A stretch of DNA of 64,000 nt from Limnobacter alexandrii (GCF_005871185.1 NZ_SWKN01000008.1:248001-312000), one strand, 5' to 3'. Counted from the stretch's first letter, positions 26,591-36,258 are shown. Numbers and translations: made by a program. The notes: generated from the letters alone by a model not told the origin.

Positions 26591-27430
26591 ATGAAAGAAT
26601 TCAACGGCAAAACTGCCGTGATCACTGGGGCGGCCAGTGGCATTGGTTTGGCTTTGGCCAAACATGCAGCAGCACAGGGCATGAATGTGGTGCTGGCCGA
26701 CATCGATGAGGCTGCACTTTTTGCGGCGACAGAACAACTGAACTTGCCGGCTGATCGGGTGTTGGCGGTGCGCACCGATGTGCGCCATGCAGCAGAAATA
26801 AAATCCCTTGCCGATGCAGCATATTCAAAATTCAACGCCGTGCATTTGCTATTCAATAATGCGGGAGTGGCCTTGGCGCGCACCACCTGGGAACACAGCG
26901 TGGCCGATTGGGAATGGGTTTTGCAAGTGAATTTGTGGAGTGTGGTGCACGGTATTTCTGAATTCCTGCCACGCATGCAGGCACAGGGTGGCGAGGCGCA
27001 TATTGTGAACACAGCCTCGGTGGCCGGGTTGGTGTCTAACCCCGGTATGGCGGCTTACAACGTGAGCAAGCACGGTGTGGTAACGCTGAGCGAAACCTTG
27101 AGCCTTGAGCTTCAAATGACTCAATCAACGGTGGGTGTTTCGCTGTTGTGCCCGGCTTGGGTGCCCACTGGTATTGGCAATTCCGAGCGCAACCGCCCAA
27201 GCGATGTGGCGCAAACCATGCCAATTGAGGGGTTTTCTGCACAATTGAACAAGCGAATTGGCAAGGCCATTGCCAGCGGGCAGTTAACTGCAAGTGACAT
27301 GGCCGTGGAAACTTTCAATGCAATTTCCGAGAAGCGTTTCTATGTGATTCCACACAGTTACATGTTCCCGGTGATTGAAACACGTATGCAAGAAATTCTG
27401 GGGCAACAAAATCCCACATTGCCAAAATAA
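26591..27430 (+). CDS. short-chain dehydrogenase/reductase
   Basis: The 279-residue protein has TGAASGIG at the cofactor site, NNAG after strand four, the catalytic Ser in NTASVAG and YNVSK (YxxxK). ADIDE after the second strand points to NAD or NADP binding with an acidic residue, favouring NAD. GGAG precedes the ATG. It is followed after 14 bases by the quinone reductase gene, so the two are one operon. The substrate is not evident. Confidence 0.85.
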   Translation: MKEFNGKTAVITGAASGIGLALAKHAAAQGMNVVLADIDEAALFAATEQLNLPADRVLAVRTDVRHAAEIKSLADAAYSKFNAVHLLFNNAGVALARTTWEHSVADWEWVLQVNLWSVVHGISEFLPRMQAQGGEAHIVNTASVAGLVSNPGMAAYNVSKHGVVTLSETLSLELQMTQSTVGVSLLCPAWVPTGIGNSERNRPSDVAQTMPIEGFSAQLNKRIGKAIASGQLTASDMAVETFNAISEKRFYVIPHSYMFPVIETRMQEILGQQNPTLPK

Positions 27431-27444
27431 GAAGGAGACAAACA

Positions 27445-28425
27445 ATGAAAGCATTGATGTGCAATAGCCTTGGTTTGCCCGACACCTTGGTGTTTCAGGA
27501 AACTGCCGACCCACAACCGGGCCCGGGGCAGGTGGTGGTGGACATGAAAGCCGCGGGGGTTAATTTTCCCGATGCCTTGATTATTCAAGGCAAATACCAG
27601 TTTAAGCCCGCCTTGCCGTTTGCTCCTGGCGCTGAGTTGGCCGGTGTAGTGGCTGCGCTGGGTGAGGGTGTAAAGAATGTGAAAGTGGGTGACCGCGTGA
27701 TTGCAATGTGCACACACGGAGCGTTCGCTGAAAAAGTGCTGGTTCAAGCCAAGCAGATTATTCCAATGCCTGCGGCCATTGATTTCGAAACTGCCGCCTC
27801 GTTTACCTTGGCCTATGGCACTTCCTACCATGCCTTGAAAGCTCGAGGACAACTGAAAGAAGGGGAAACCCTGTTGGTGCTTGGTGCTGCGGGCGGCGTG
27901 GGTTTGGCTGCCATTCAAATCGCGAAAGCTTTGGGCGCGAAGGTGATTGCTGCCGCTTCTTCAGAAGAAAAGCTGGCTATTTGCAAAGAGAACGGGGCTG
28001 ATGAATTGATCAATTACAGCACCAGCGATTTGCGTGAACGCGTGAAAGAATTGACTGGTGGTAAAGGGCCGAATGTAATTTTTGACCCGGTGGGCGGCAA
28101 GTATGCAGAGCCTGCATTTCGAAGCATTGGCTGGAATGGACGTTATTTGGTGATTGGTTTTGCAGACGGTGAAATTCCCAGCCTTCCTCTGAATTTACCA
28201 CTGTTGAAAGGTGCCGCGGTTGTGGGTGTTTTTTGGGGCGAGTTTGTGAATCGACAGTTGTTTGACTTCATCAAAGACCTTGGCGAAATGTTTGCCTTGA
28301 TCGAACAAGGCAAACTGAAACCACTGGTGTCCAAGCTTTATCCGCTCTCGCAGGGCGCACAGGCCCTGCAAGACTTGTTGGACAGGAAGGTGGTGGGCAA
28401 GGTGGTGATTACTGCCAACAGCTGA
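27445..28425 (+). CDS. zinc-independent NADPH:quinone oxidoreductase family protein
   Basis: The 326-residue protein belongs to the medium-chain reductase family without zinc ligands. It has GVNFPDALIIQGKYQ, the nucleotide-binding GAAGGVGLAAIQIAK and the family ending LLDRKVVGKVVI. AAGGAG precedes the ATG. It is co-transcribed with the upstream SDR. It likely reduces quinones or alkenals, but the physiological substrate is unknown. It converges on rnk with four bases between stops. Confidence 0.85.
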   Translation: MKALMCNSLGLPDTLVFQETADPQPGPGQVVVDMKAAGVNFPDALIIQGKYQFKPALPFAPGAELAGVVAALGEGVKNVKVGDRVIAMCTHGAFAEKVLVQAKQIIPMPAAIDFETAASFTLAYGTSYHALKARGQLKEGETLLVLGAAGGVGLAAIQIAKALGAKVIAAASSEEKLAICKENGADELINYSTSDLRERVKELTGGKGPNVIFDPVGGKYAEPAFRSIGWNGRYLVIGFADGEIPSLPLNLPLLKGAAVVGVFWGEFVNRQLFDFIKDLGEMFALIEQGKLKPLVSKLYPLSQGAQALQDLLDRKVVGKVVITANS

Positions 28426-28429
28426 GGGG

Positions 28430-28828
28430 CTAGGTGATGTAGTCACCACTGGCCTCGGGTTGAAACAGTATCTCTTTCACCATGGCGAAATGTTGCTCGC
28501 CATTTGGGCTTGCCCATTGTGCCAATGTGCCTGCTTTTCGCCCCAGCAAGCTGGCACCCACCGGGGATAACACGGAAACACAGCCTTTTGCAGGTTCCGC
28601 ATCGCTGGGGTAACACAGCATCAGTTTTTTGCTGTGTCCACTTTCTGTTTCAACAATCGTGAACAGGCTGTTCATGGTAATTACATCGCTTGGCATTTCT
28701 TGCGGTGTGGTTACCTCGGCATCATCAATCGCTTCCAGCAACTCAGGCGGGAGTGAGGTGTTCAATTTGGAAATGCGAGCCAAATCCAGCTCGTTTATCC
28801 ATCGTTCGGACGTGCGTAATTTTGTCAT
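28430..28828 (-). CDS. rnk: Rnk-like nucleoside diphosphate kinase regulator
   Basis: The 132-residue protein has a short N-terminal coiled coil and a GreA/GreB-type C-terminal domain (VSVLSPVGASLLGRKAGTL). Rnk binds RNA polymerase near the secondary channel in E. coli without Gre cleavage activity, and its overexpression alters nucleoside diphosphate kinase levels. The length matches Rnk. The assignment is firm at family level and less so for the exact role. Confidence 0.8.
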   Translation of the reverse strand: MTKLRTSERWINELDLARISKLNTSLPPELLEAIDDAEVTTPQEMPSDVITMNSLFTIVETESGHSKKLMLCYPSDAEPAKGCVSVLSPVGASLLGRKAGTLAQWASPNGEQHFAMVKEILFQPEASGDYIT

Positions 28829-29051
28829 CTTTAACTCTCAGGCTGTTGCGCTTGGAGTTTGCCCGGCGATGCGTTTGGTGTGCGCGAAATTGAAAGGTGT
28901 GGTGGGTGATCGCCGGGCTTAGGAATGTGCGGCCGGCGGACAAAGCTGCACGCAGCCACACGCCTTGCCGTTCAGCAATGCGAGCAGTGAGGCTGCAGTG
29001 AGTCTGTTGAGTGTAATCATGGCCGAATGGTAGGCCGCTTCCGCAATTTGG

Positions 29052-29675
29052 TCAACTCTTGAGCAAACCCTGCGCAGCCAGGGTGTCATCGATCAACTCC
29101 AGGCGCAGCAAAGGATTGTCGAGCGCTAAAAGCTGGAGTTTGGTGGGTTTGTCCAAGGGCAGTAATTCACACCAGCGGTTGGCCACCCAGCCGCTGTCCA
29201 TCAACTTGTAAGGTTTTCGAAATGGCAGTTGTTCTTCGGTAATTCCTTGTTCGTCGATTGAATTGATCAAGTTGGCCAGGGCATTGGCGCTGCCTTGAAG
29301 GTAATCTGGAATTTCAATAACAGGGTCAGCAGGCAGCATTTGAATTTCGCCCATCCACAAGCCGTTTTTCTCTTGTGTGGCATTTAATAACTTGAATCGC
29401 TGGCTGCCCACGGTTGAAATTTCGATCAGTGTAGGTGTCACAAACTCGTGTTTTTCGATGTTCACCAGCGTGCCAATCTTGGCCAATTGGATTTTCTCGT
29501 CTGGGCGGCGCACTTCATTGCCATCTAGCAGGCTTACAACACCAAAGGGCGTGTTGTCGCGCAGGCACTTTTTCATCAAGTCGAGATAGCGCACCTCAAA
29601 AATTTGAAGGTTCAAAATACCCTGTGGGTATAGCACCGTGGTGAGAGGGAAAAGGGGCATAGCCGCTTGAGACAT
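29052..29675 (-). CDS. LON peptidase N-terminal substrate-binding domain protein
   Basis: The 207-residue protein begins MSQAAMPLFPLTTVLYPQG and follows with LQIFEVRYLDLMKKCL, the Lon N-domain signature, but has no ATPase or protease domain. Such stand-alone proteins are common in proteobacteria and have no proven function. ATG 29675 is chosen because AAGGAA precedes it by seven bases; an in-frame TTG at 29681 has none. Confidence 0.85.
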   Translation of the reverse strand: MSQAAMPLFPLTTVLYPQGILNLQIFEVRYLDLMKKCLRDNTPFGVVSLLDGNEVRRPDEKIQLAKIGTLVNIEKHEFVTPTLIEISTVGSQRFKLLNATQEKNGLWMGEIQMLPADPVIEIPDYLQGSANALANLINSIDEQGITEEQLPFRKPYKLMDSGWVANRWCELLPLDKPTKLQLLALDNPLLRLELIDDTLAAQGLLKS

Positions 29676-29718
29676 TGTCAAATTCCTTGGGCAAATCTTC
29701 TACAACAACCCAAGCATA

Positions 29719-30354
29719 TCAACCCAAGGCCTGTAATGCCATCTCTGCGCTTAAGGCCAGTAAAGTAATTCCCATGAGCAGGCGTTGAGCCAAAAGTAAC
29801 GCGGGTTTTCGAGCCAAAAAACTGGCCATGCTGCCAGAAAACATCGCCATGCCCGCATTCACGCCAGCGAACATCGCGATGAGTATACCGCCGTAAAAGA
29901 GCGACTGTTCCAATACCTGGCCTTGTGTTTCGTCAATGAATTGCGGCAGTAGGGTGAGAAAAATTAGCGCCAGTTTTGGGTTCAACAAACTGGTGGTGGC
30001 ACCCATCGCGAATAGTTTGCCTGTATGTTCGCGCGGTAAGTGGTCGCGAATTTCAAGTGGCGAGCGACCACTGGGGCGAATGGCACTCCACCCCAGCCAA
30101 CCCATGTACACCGCACCACAGGCACTCAGTATTTGCGCGGCATGAGGCTGTGTTTTAAAGAAAGCAGTGATCCCAAATGCGGCACCAAACATGTAAAAAA
30201 GGTAGCCCACAATGACGCCGCCCAGCGAGGTCAACCCAGCGCGTCGCCCCTGAGTAATTGAACGCGAGATCACATAGATCATGTTGGGGCCAGGTGTAAT
30301 GGACAACAAACTGCCCACCACCAAAAACGCATACAGCGAACTCAGGTCTTGCAC
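29719..30354 (-). CDS. LysE/RhtB family amino-acid exporter
   Basis: The 211-residue inner membrane protein has six hydrophobic segments and the family N-terminus SITPGPNMIYVISRSITQGRRAG. It exports amino acids or similar metabolites. The start is GTG at 30354 with AAGGAAT upstream. It is divergent from a LysR gene, the typical arrangement for a ligand-sensing regulator controlling its exporter. Confidence 0.85.
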   Translation of the reverse strand: MQDLSSLYAFLVVGSLLSITPGPNMIYVISRSITQGRRAGLTSLGGVIVGYLFYMFGAAFGITAFFKTQPHAAQILSACGAVYMGWLGWSAIRPSGRSPLEIRDHLPREHTGKLFAMGATTSLLNPKLALIFLTLLPQFIDETQGQVLEQSLFYGGILIAMFAGVNAGMAMFSGSMASFLARKPALLLAQRLLMGITLLALSAEMALQALG

Positions 30355-30410
30355 TTTGAATATTCCTTGATGGGTGAATCGCGAGGTGAATTATTGAATG
30401 CTGGATAAAT

Positions 30411-30423
30411 TTCGTAAAACGAA
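30411..30423. promoter_or_regulatory. inverted repeat, candidate LysR operator
   Basis: TTCGT-AAA-ACGAA lies in the 104-base region between the divergent LysE and LysR genes. LysR regulators bind short AT-rich dyads in such positions. It is the only clear dyad in the gap. Confidence 0.4.
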
Positions 30424-30458
30424 TTAAATTGAAGTAATTATTCAGAAAAACTGATGAA

Positions 30459-31310
30459 ATGAAAAAACTCGATCTGGACGCTCTGGCCATGCTTGTTGCA
30501 GTGGCTGACTCGGGCAGTTTCGCGGCGGGTGCTGCTTTGGTACATCGCTCGCCCTCGGCGGTCAGCATGCAGATCAAGGGGCTGGAGAGCCTGCTGGGTA
30601 AACCCCTGTTTTTGCGCGACACCCGGAACCTGGAGTTGACAGCCGAAGGGCATACCTTGCTGGGCTATGCCCGACAAATGTTGGCCTTGCGTGATGAAGC
30701 GTTTGCAGAATTAACCCGACCTGCATTGACTGGGCGGGTCAGCATCGGTGTGCCCGATGACTATGCTTCGTCTTTGCTGCCACCGGTGTTGCGGAAATTT
30801 TCTGCGACTTACCCCCGAGTGGAAATACAGGTGGTGGGTCGACCCAGCCATCACATTGCGCAGATGGTGAAAGACAATGAAGTGGACTTGGCCGTGATTA
30901 CACGCACCAAGGGTTGCCCGGGAGTGTTGTTGCGCATGGAGCCCTTGGTGTGGGTTGGCTCGCCCAGCAACAAAAATATCTGGAAAGAGCGCCCCTTGCC
31001 GCTGGCTGTGTTTGGTGAGGGCAGCACCGCACGCGCCCATGCCCTGAAAGCCTTGCAGCAAGCCAAAATTCCCTATCGCATGTCGTATGAGAGCCCGGCT
31101 GTGCAGGGCTTGGTCAGCATGGTAGACGCTGGTCTGGCCATTGCGCCTTTGGCCCAGTGTGGCGTGCCCTCGCACCTGGTGCGACTGGGGGCAGAGGAAG
31201 GCTTGCCCAGTTTGCAGCCAGTGGAGGTGGTGTTGTCCAGAAGTACAAAGTCAAAGCGCCCGCCTTGTGATTATTTTGCTGAATTGTTGGTTCAGGAGTT
31301 GGCGAATTGA
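30459..31310 (+). CDS. LysR family transcriptional regulator
   Basis: The 283-residue protein has a LysR winged helix at residues 1-60 (LDALAMLVAVADSGSFAAGA then HRSPSAVSMQIKGLE) and a periplasmic-binding-like effector domain. It probably controls the divergent LysE-type exporter. The ligand is unknown, but an amino acid is the natural guess. Confidence 0.87.
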   Translation: MKKLDLDALAMLVAVADSGSFAAGAALVHRSPSAVSMQIKGLESLLGKPLFLRDTRNLELTAEGHTLLGYARQMLALRDEAFAELTRPALTGRVSIGVPDDYASSLLPPVLRKFSATYPRVEIQVVGRPSHHIAQMVKDNEVDLAVITRTKGCPGVLLRMEPLVWVGSPSNKNIWKERPLPLAVFGEGSTARAHALKALQQAKIPYRMSYESPAVQGLVSMVDAGLAIAPLAQCGVPSHLVRLGAEEGLPSLQPVEVVLSRSTKSKRPPCDYFAELLVQELAN

Positions 31311-31378
31311 GCAGCTTAAGGCATTGTGGACGGGTTGCAATTTAAACTGAACATGTACAACTACACGGAAATTGACCG

Positions 31379-32206
31379 ATGAAAATTCACCACATGAATT
31401 GCGGCACCATGTGCCCAATCTGCAAACGATTGATCAACGGCAGTGGTGGTTTTTTTGAGCGGGCGAACATGGTGTGCCATTGCTTGCTGGTTGAAAGCGA
31501 GCAGGGTTTGATTCTGGTGGACACAGGCGTGGGCACAGGTGATGTGCGTGAGCCCAACCGGCGTTTGGGCGCAGGGTTTGTGGCCATGCTGGCACCACAA
31601 TTGAAAATGGAAGAAACAGCCATTGAGCAAATCAAAACCATGGGGTTTAAAGCGAGTGATGTGAAGCACATTGTTCCCACCCACCTCGACCTGGACCATG
31701 CAGGCGGTTTGAGCGATTTTCCCGATGCGCAGGTGCATGTGTTTGAGCCAGAACACCGGCATGCAATCAAGCCAAGCCTGCGCGATTCCCTGCGATTCAG
31801 AAAAGCGCAGTTTGAGCATGGCCCACAGTGGGTTATTCATTCAGAACCAGTTGAAACTTGGTACGGCTTTCAAGCCATTCGCCCGATCGCAGGCGTTGAC
31901 CTGTTGATGGTGCCACTGATCGGACACACCCGCGGCCATGTGGGGGTGGCGGTCAAGCAGGGCAATGACAGTGGCAAGAAGTGGCTGTTGCATTGCGGCG
32001 ATGCCTATTTTCACCGAAGTGAAGTGGCCTTGAAGCACGAAGACCCCATGCCCGCTGGCGTGGCATTTTTTGAAAAGCTGGTGCAAACACTGCCTGCGGA
32101 GCGCGTGGCCACGCAGGCGCGTTTGCGTGAGTTGGTGAAAAGCAGTGGCGATGAAGTAGAACTGTTTTGCGCGCACGACCCCGTGGAGTATGCGCGCTAC
32201 CAATAA
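31379..32206 (+). CDS. metallo-beta-lactamase fold hydrolase
   Basis: The 275-residue cytosolic protein has the MBL fold with THLDLDHAGGL, followed by a HTRGH block and a CGDAYFH block. In the first motif the usual HxHxDH appears as HxDxDH, a variant found in some lactonase-like subgroups. A CPIC pair at residues 12-15 is unusual. The substrate is unknown. Confidence 0.8.
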   Translation: MKIHHMNCGTMCPICKRLINGSGGFFERANMVCHCLLVESEQGLILVDTGVGTGDVREPNRRLGAGFVAMLAPQLKMEETAIEQIKTMGFKASDVKHIVPTHLDLDHAGGLSDFPDAQVHVFEPEHRHAIKPSLRDSLRFRKAQFEHGPQWVIHSEPVETWYGFQAIRPIAGVDLLMVPLIGHTRGHVGVAVKQGNDSGKKWLLHCGDAYFHRSEVALKHEDPMPAGVAFFEKLVQTLPAERVATQARLRELVKSSGDEVELFCAHDPVEYARYQ

Positions 32207-32213
32207 AGCAGAT

Positions 32214-32987
32214 TTAGCTTTTGGCTTTCCGCGCTGCGGCCAGTTGGGCTTGCAGCGCATCAATGCGCTGGTGGTTGTCTACTGAACCAATGTAACTTCT
32301 GAACAGCCATTCCTGCGTGCGCATGGACATGTCCAGGTCTTGATTCAGCACCACATTTGAAAGCCGCTTTGTTTCAGCCAAACACGCACGGTCGTACTGC
32401 GCCATGTCGCGTGCAATTTGTGCAACAGAACTCAACAACTCGCCTTCTGGAAACACCTTGCTGACATAGCCCATGCGCTCAGCTTCAGCCGCATCATAAA
32501 TGCGACCAGTCAGCGCCACTTCCTTGGCGCGGCCCATGCCAATGATGCGCCACAGCGGGTCCATGATGGGCGTTAACGACAACACAATTTCACGCTGCCC
32601 GAACTTGGCACGGGTGGAGGCATAGCGAATGTCGCACATCATGGTCAAATCAAAACCGCCTGCAATGGCAGCACCGCCCACAGCGCAAATGACAGGTTGT
32701 TCGCAGAATAAAATTGCGCGGTATGCGCGGTGAAACAGGGCAGTGTAGGCTTCGTTGTTCACCTTTTCCAGTTTGCGAATTTCGTTGAGGTCAAAGCCTG
32801 CAGAAAAGTATCGCTCGCCACCGGTGAACACAATCACGTTCACATCTTGCCTTGTACCCAGCGCGTTGAACATCGCCGTTACTTCTTCAAGCACATCAGG
32901 CGCCAAGGCATTGCCCTTGTCGGGCCGGTTGATGGTGACTGTGGCTACACGGTCGGCCACTTCAAGATTCAAATACTGAAAGTTCAT
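32214..32987 (-). CDS. enoyl-CoA hydratase/isomerase family protein
   Basis: The 257-residue crotonase-fold protein has the oxyanion-hole elements ERYFSAGFDLNEI and VGGAAIAGGFDLTMM. The hydratase Glu pair is not evident: the second position reads FGQREIVLSLTPIMDPLWR, so it may be an isomerase or hydrolase-type crotonase. ATG 32987 begins MNFQYLNLE. It is the last gene of a three-gene operon with DUF305 and LVIVD proteins. Confidence 0.8.
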   Translation of the reverse strand: MNFQYLNLEVADRVATVTINRPDKGNALAPDVLEEVTAMFNALGTRQDVNVIVFTGGERYFSAGFDLNEIRKLEKVNNEAYTALFHRAYRAILFCEQPVICAVGGAAIAGGFDLTMMCDIRYASTRAKFGQREIVLSLTPIMDPLWRIIGMGRAKEVALTGRIYDAAEAERMGYVSKVFPEGELLSSVAQIARDMAQYDRACLAETKRLSNVVLNQDLDMSMRTQEWLFRSYIGSVDNHQRIDALQAQLAAARKAKS

Positions 32988-33007
32988 TGAGATCAATTCC
33001 GGTTGAA

Positions 33008-34477
33008 TTATTTCCACGCGTTGTTGGTCACCTTGACCACATAAAAGCCTTGGTATCCATCGGTGTACCAAATCTCTTTGCGTTCAGGCACAAATGCCGG
33101 GCTGGACATGGCCCAGTTGCTGGCGGGTGCTGGCAACGTTAACACACGCGGCTTCACCGGGGCGTTGAAATAGGCCACTTCAACCGGGTTGGCGGGGTCG
33201 CGAATGTCAAAAATTCGCAGACCTGACAAAATCATGCTGCACGCCACAATGGTCGGGTTCACACGCGTTGGAATGTTGCAGTAGTGTCCTGCGTACCCAC
33301 CTGTGGGGTTCTGTGCGCCGGGGTCACTTGCAATTTCTTCGCGGTTGGCAATGTTGTGCACATCAAGCCGCAAGTTTGAAATGACCTTGGGTTTGGTTTC
33401 ATCCGAAATATCGATAATGCGCGCCGCACCCACGTTGGGGCCGTGAATGCCCACAGGCAAGGGCCCACTGTTGCCACCGGAATACTCGTCTACTTCCATC
33501 ACATATTGTTTGCCATTGCTGGTGAACGGAATGGCGTTTTGTGGAATGGTCACCGTGTCCCAGGTCAGGCGGGAAACCTCACGCACTTCGGGGTTGGCTT
33601 TGCGGGCCTGAATGTCGGTAATGTCCAGCACCAACATACCGGCCGGGTCGCCAATACTGGCCACATAAGCGCGGTTGCCATCGGGGCTGATCGACAAACC
33701 ATGCGATGAATATTGCCCTGCCCACAGGGGGCGTGGCAGGCTTGGATTGGAAATATCGAGTGCTACCAATGTGGAGGTGGAAGGCGAGCCCGAGAAGAAT
33801 GTTTTGCCGTCGGGAGAAATGCCGCTTTCATGGCCAAACAAGCCCAGGGGTGTTGACGATTTCAACACCGGGTTGCGGCAGTCCTCGGACACATCGTAAA
33901 TATCGACAATGCCCGGGCCAAATGCCGGATTGCCCAACACGGCGGCCAACACGCCACCTTCCTGGCTCACCACCAGTGATTCATGCGGCGACAGCATGGC
34001 GGGTGTGATCAGGCGGGCGGTGCGCACGGGTTTGGTGGGGTCGCTCATGTCGAACACATTCACGCCCAATTCCAGGTCCAGAATATTGGTGGGGAACAAC
34101 AAGGTGCTGTCTGCGAATGCGCAGTCACGGCCAGCCTTGTCGCGGTAACGTTCAACCTTGAAGCCACCCACGGTACCAATTACGCGCTCGGGCGCAAACG
34201 AGCCCACCATTTGTGTATTGCAAGTGAAGCCTGCCGCAGCCAAACCCGCATCGTGATCCGCTTGAGAAACCCGACCCTGCATGCCTGTTTCAGGTCTTGA
34301 GCCTGGGCCACACTGGCCTTGTGGCGTGGCGGTAATGTTTAATCCATCCACGACCTGACTGGGGTTGGTGCGTACCCCGGCGTTGCTGCTGCTGGAATCG
34401 GAGCCGCCCAGGCAGCCGGCAAGCAGCGTGGGTAACAGCACAGCGCCAAGCGCCACTTGTGTTGGTTTATTCAACAT
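33008..34477 (-). CDS. LVIVD-repeat beta-propeller lipoprotein
   Basis: The 489-residue protein has a lipoprotein signal (LLPTLLAGCLGG). The body carries repeated units such as GIVDIYDVSEDC, LVALDISNPS, MLVLDITDI and LRIFDIRDPANP, characteristic of LVIVD/YncE-like propellers located outside the cytoplasm. The function is unknown. The sequence after the lipidated Cys (CLGGSDSSS then RTNPSQVV) resembles that of the GH31 lipoprotein. It lies between the DUF305 and enoyl-CoA hydratase genes with gaps of 19 and 20 bases. Confidence 0.8.
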   Translation of the reverse strand: MLNKPTQVALGAVLLPTLLAGCLGGSDSSSSNAGVRTNPSQVVDGLNITATPQGQCGPGSRPETGMQGRVSQADHDAGLAAAGFTCNTQMVGSFAPERVIGTVGGFKVERYRDKAGRDCAFADSTLLFPTNILDLELGVNVFDMSDPTKPVRTARLITPAMLSPHESLVVSQEGGVLAAVLGNPAFGPGIVDIYDVSEDCRNPVLKSSTPLGLFGHESGISPDGKTFFSGSPSTSTLVALDISNPSLPRPLWAGQYSSHGLSISPDGNRAYVASIGDPAGMLVLDITDIQARKANPEVREVSRLTWDTVTIPQNAIPFTSNGKQYVMEVDEYSGGNSGPLPVGIHGPNVGAARIIDISDETKPKVISNLRLDVHNIANREEIASDPGAQNPTGGYAGHYCNIPTRVNPTIVACSMILSGLRIFDIRDPANPVEVAYFNAPVKPRVLTLPAPASNWAMSSPAFVPERKEIWYTDGYQGFYVVKVTNNAWK

Positions 34478-34496
34478 GATTGGGAATGTCTCCGGT

Positions 34497-35156
34497 TCAG
34501 GATTTTTTGAGTTGTTGTAGTTTCAATTGGATCCAGCCAATTTCCATGCCTTGGTCTCGAATCATGGCACTGGCCAAGGCTTTGACCAGGCTTGCTTCAC
34601 CATTTCGGTTGGCAAACCAGGCCATTGGAATGGCTGCACGGTGGTGGGCTAGCATCAATTCAAGAAAAAGAATTTCCTTTTCCGTGCCCGTGGCGTTTTC
34701 AAGTTGTTGAAGTTGTTCAGGGGTGGCTACACCAGCCATGGCACCGCCGTCGGCTTTGCATTGGGCCTGGTAAAGTTGGTCGTCCAGGTGCCTCACATTG
34801 GTGGCATTTTCTACCCAAGCCATGGGTGGACCGGCCAGCATCACGGGTTCGTTCCAGGCGGTTAGCCAGCCTTCCATCACGCCCATTTCCCGGGTTTGCT
34901 TCATGATGATGGACTGGGCCAAGGCTTGAATTTCGGGAGACGCCTTGTCGCGCATCATCATCGACATTTGAATGGCTTGGGCATGGTGCAACAACATGCT
35001 GCGGGCGAAGCCTGAATCGATGGGGCTTACCGCGTCGGGGTTTTTCTGTGTAGCTTGATAAGCGTAGGCACCCAAGCCAATGGCCAGAACCAAAACGGCC
35101 ATCAATGCAAAAATTACACGCATGCGGCGTGAGGCAGGTGTTTTGGGCTGTTGCAT
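34497..35156 (-). CDS. DUF305 family membrane-anchored protein
   Basis: The 219-residue protein has an N-terminal membrane anchor (VIFALMAVLVLAIGLGAYAY) and two DUF305 units with the paired signatures SMLLHHAQAIQMSMMM and ELMLAHHRAAIPMAWF. These His-rich, Met-rich helices suggest metal or copper binding in the periplasm, although this has not been shown for the family. ATG 35156 is used; the upstream open frame has no family similarity. It is the first gene of the operon with the LVIVD lipoprotein. Confidence 0.85.
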   Translation of the reverse strand: MQQPKTPASRRMRVIFALMAVLVLAIGLGAYAYQATQKNPDAVSPIDSGFARSMLLHHAQAIQMSMMMRDKASPEIQALAQSIIMKQTREMGVMEGWLTAWNEPVMLAGPPMAWVENATNVRHLDDQLYQAQCKADGGAMAGVATPEQLQQLENATGTEKEILFLELMLAHHRAAIPMAWFANRNGEASLVKALASAMIRDQGMEIGWIQLKLQQLKKS

Positions 35157-35215
35157 GTCTCGCGAAATTGTTGTGATGTATATACCACTTCTACTTCGAA
35201 AAACCTGTCTTGGAT

Positions 35216-36253
35216 TCAGTCCCTTACAGTGGTAAGAGTGCTGACAAGTTCGCGCGTTATCAGTGCCGCGCCTGCTTCCCTGCAGGCACTGGCGTTCTGG
35301 CCAGCCCACAGGGGCGAGAAGTCGCCTGAACCCATGCTTTCTGCTTTGGCCCGCAGTGGCGCAATGCCGGGTGTAGCCAATGGAAATTCAGGTGGAAATT
35401 CGGATAAGGGCCCGAGTTCACGCATTACCCTGTTCACAATCCCGCGCGCAGGCCTGCCGCTGAACAGGTTGGTTAGCGCCGTGTGGCGTGCAGCCTCACT
35501 TTGCAGGGCCTTGCGATGAATGGCACTGGTGCTGCATTCATCGGCCAGCATGTAGGCTGTGCCCACTTGTACTGCGCTGGCACCCAAGGCCATGGCCGCA
35601 GCCACACCTTCTGCAGTGGCAATACCACCAGCCGCGATCACCGGCACGTTTACCGCTTTAACCACTTGGGGCAGCAGGGCGAACGTACCCATTTGCAAAT
35701 TCAAATCATGGTTTAGAAAATGCCCGCGGTGCCCGCCAGCCTCCAGCCCTTGGGCGATGATGAAGTCACAGCCATTGGCTTGAAGCCACAACGCTTCTTC
35801 CACCGTGGTGGCTGAAGACATAATTTGTGCGCCCATGGCCTTCACGCGTTTCAGCAATTCCGGTCTGGGTAAGCCAAAGTGAAAACTCACAACGGGTGGT
35901 TTGAATTCTTCGAGCAGTTCGGCTGATTCCGCGTTGAAAGGCGTGCGCCCCTGGCCGCTCGGAAATTCATCAACGTTCAAACCCAATTCATGATAATAGG
36001 GCGCCAGTGCGCTTTTCCATTTCAGGTTGCGCGCAGCATCGATTTCCGGCGGGGTGTGTGCGAAAAAGTTGACGTTGTAGGGCTTGTTGGTGCCCGCTTT
36101 AATTGCCAGCAGTTCAGCACGAAGTTGTTCAGAAGTGAGCATGGCGCAGGGCAGGGAGCCCAGCCCGCCGGCATTGCTGACTGCATTGCACAGCGCACTG
36201 GTTTGCACACCCGCCATGGGCGCCTGCACAAGCGGGTATTGGGTATTGAACAT
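35216..36253 (-). CDS. nitronate monooxygenase family FMN enzyme
   Basis: The 345-residue TIM-barrel protein starts with YPLVQAPMAGVQTSALCNAV and has QGLEAGGHRGHF and PVIAAGGIATAEGVAAAMALGASAVQVGTAY, the FMN-phosphate site. It oxidises nitronates such as propionate-3-nitronate. It starts five bases after the MFS transporter gene, so the two form one operon and may share a substrate. Confidence 0.88.
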   Translation of the reverse strand: MFNTQYPLVQAPMAGVQTSALCNAVSNAGGLGSLPCAMLTSEQLRAELLAIKAGTNKPYNVNFFAHTPPEIDAARNLKWKSALAPYYHELGLNVDEFPSGQGRTPFNAESAELLEEFKPPVVSFHFGLPRPELLKRVKAMGAQIMSSATTVEEALWLQANGCDFIIAQGLEAGGHRGHFLNHDLNLQMGTFALLPQVVKAVNVPVIAAGGIATAEGVAAAMALGASAVQVGTAYMLADECSTSAIHRKALQSEAARHTALTNLFSGRPARGIVNRVMRELGPLSEFPPEFPLATPGIAPLRAKAESMGSGDFSPLWAGQNASACREAGAALITRELVSTLTTVRD

Positions 36254-36258
36254 GGTTG

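Noticed and set aside
28919-29020. 33-codon minus-strand frame with three cysteines between rnk and the LON-domain gene
   Set aside because: No ribosome binding site and too short to judge; may be chance.
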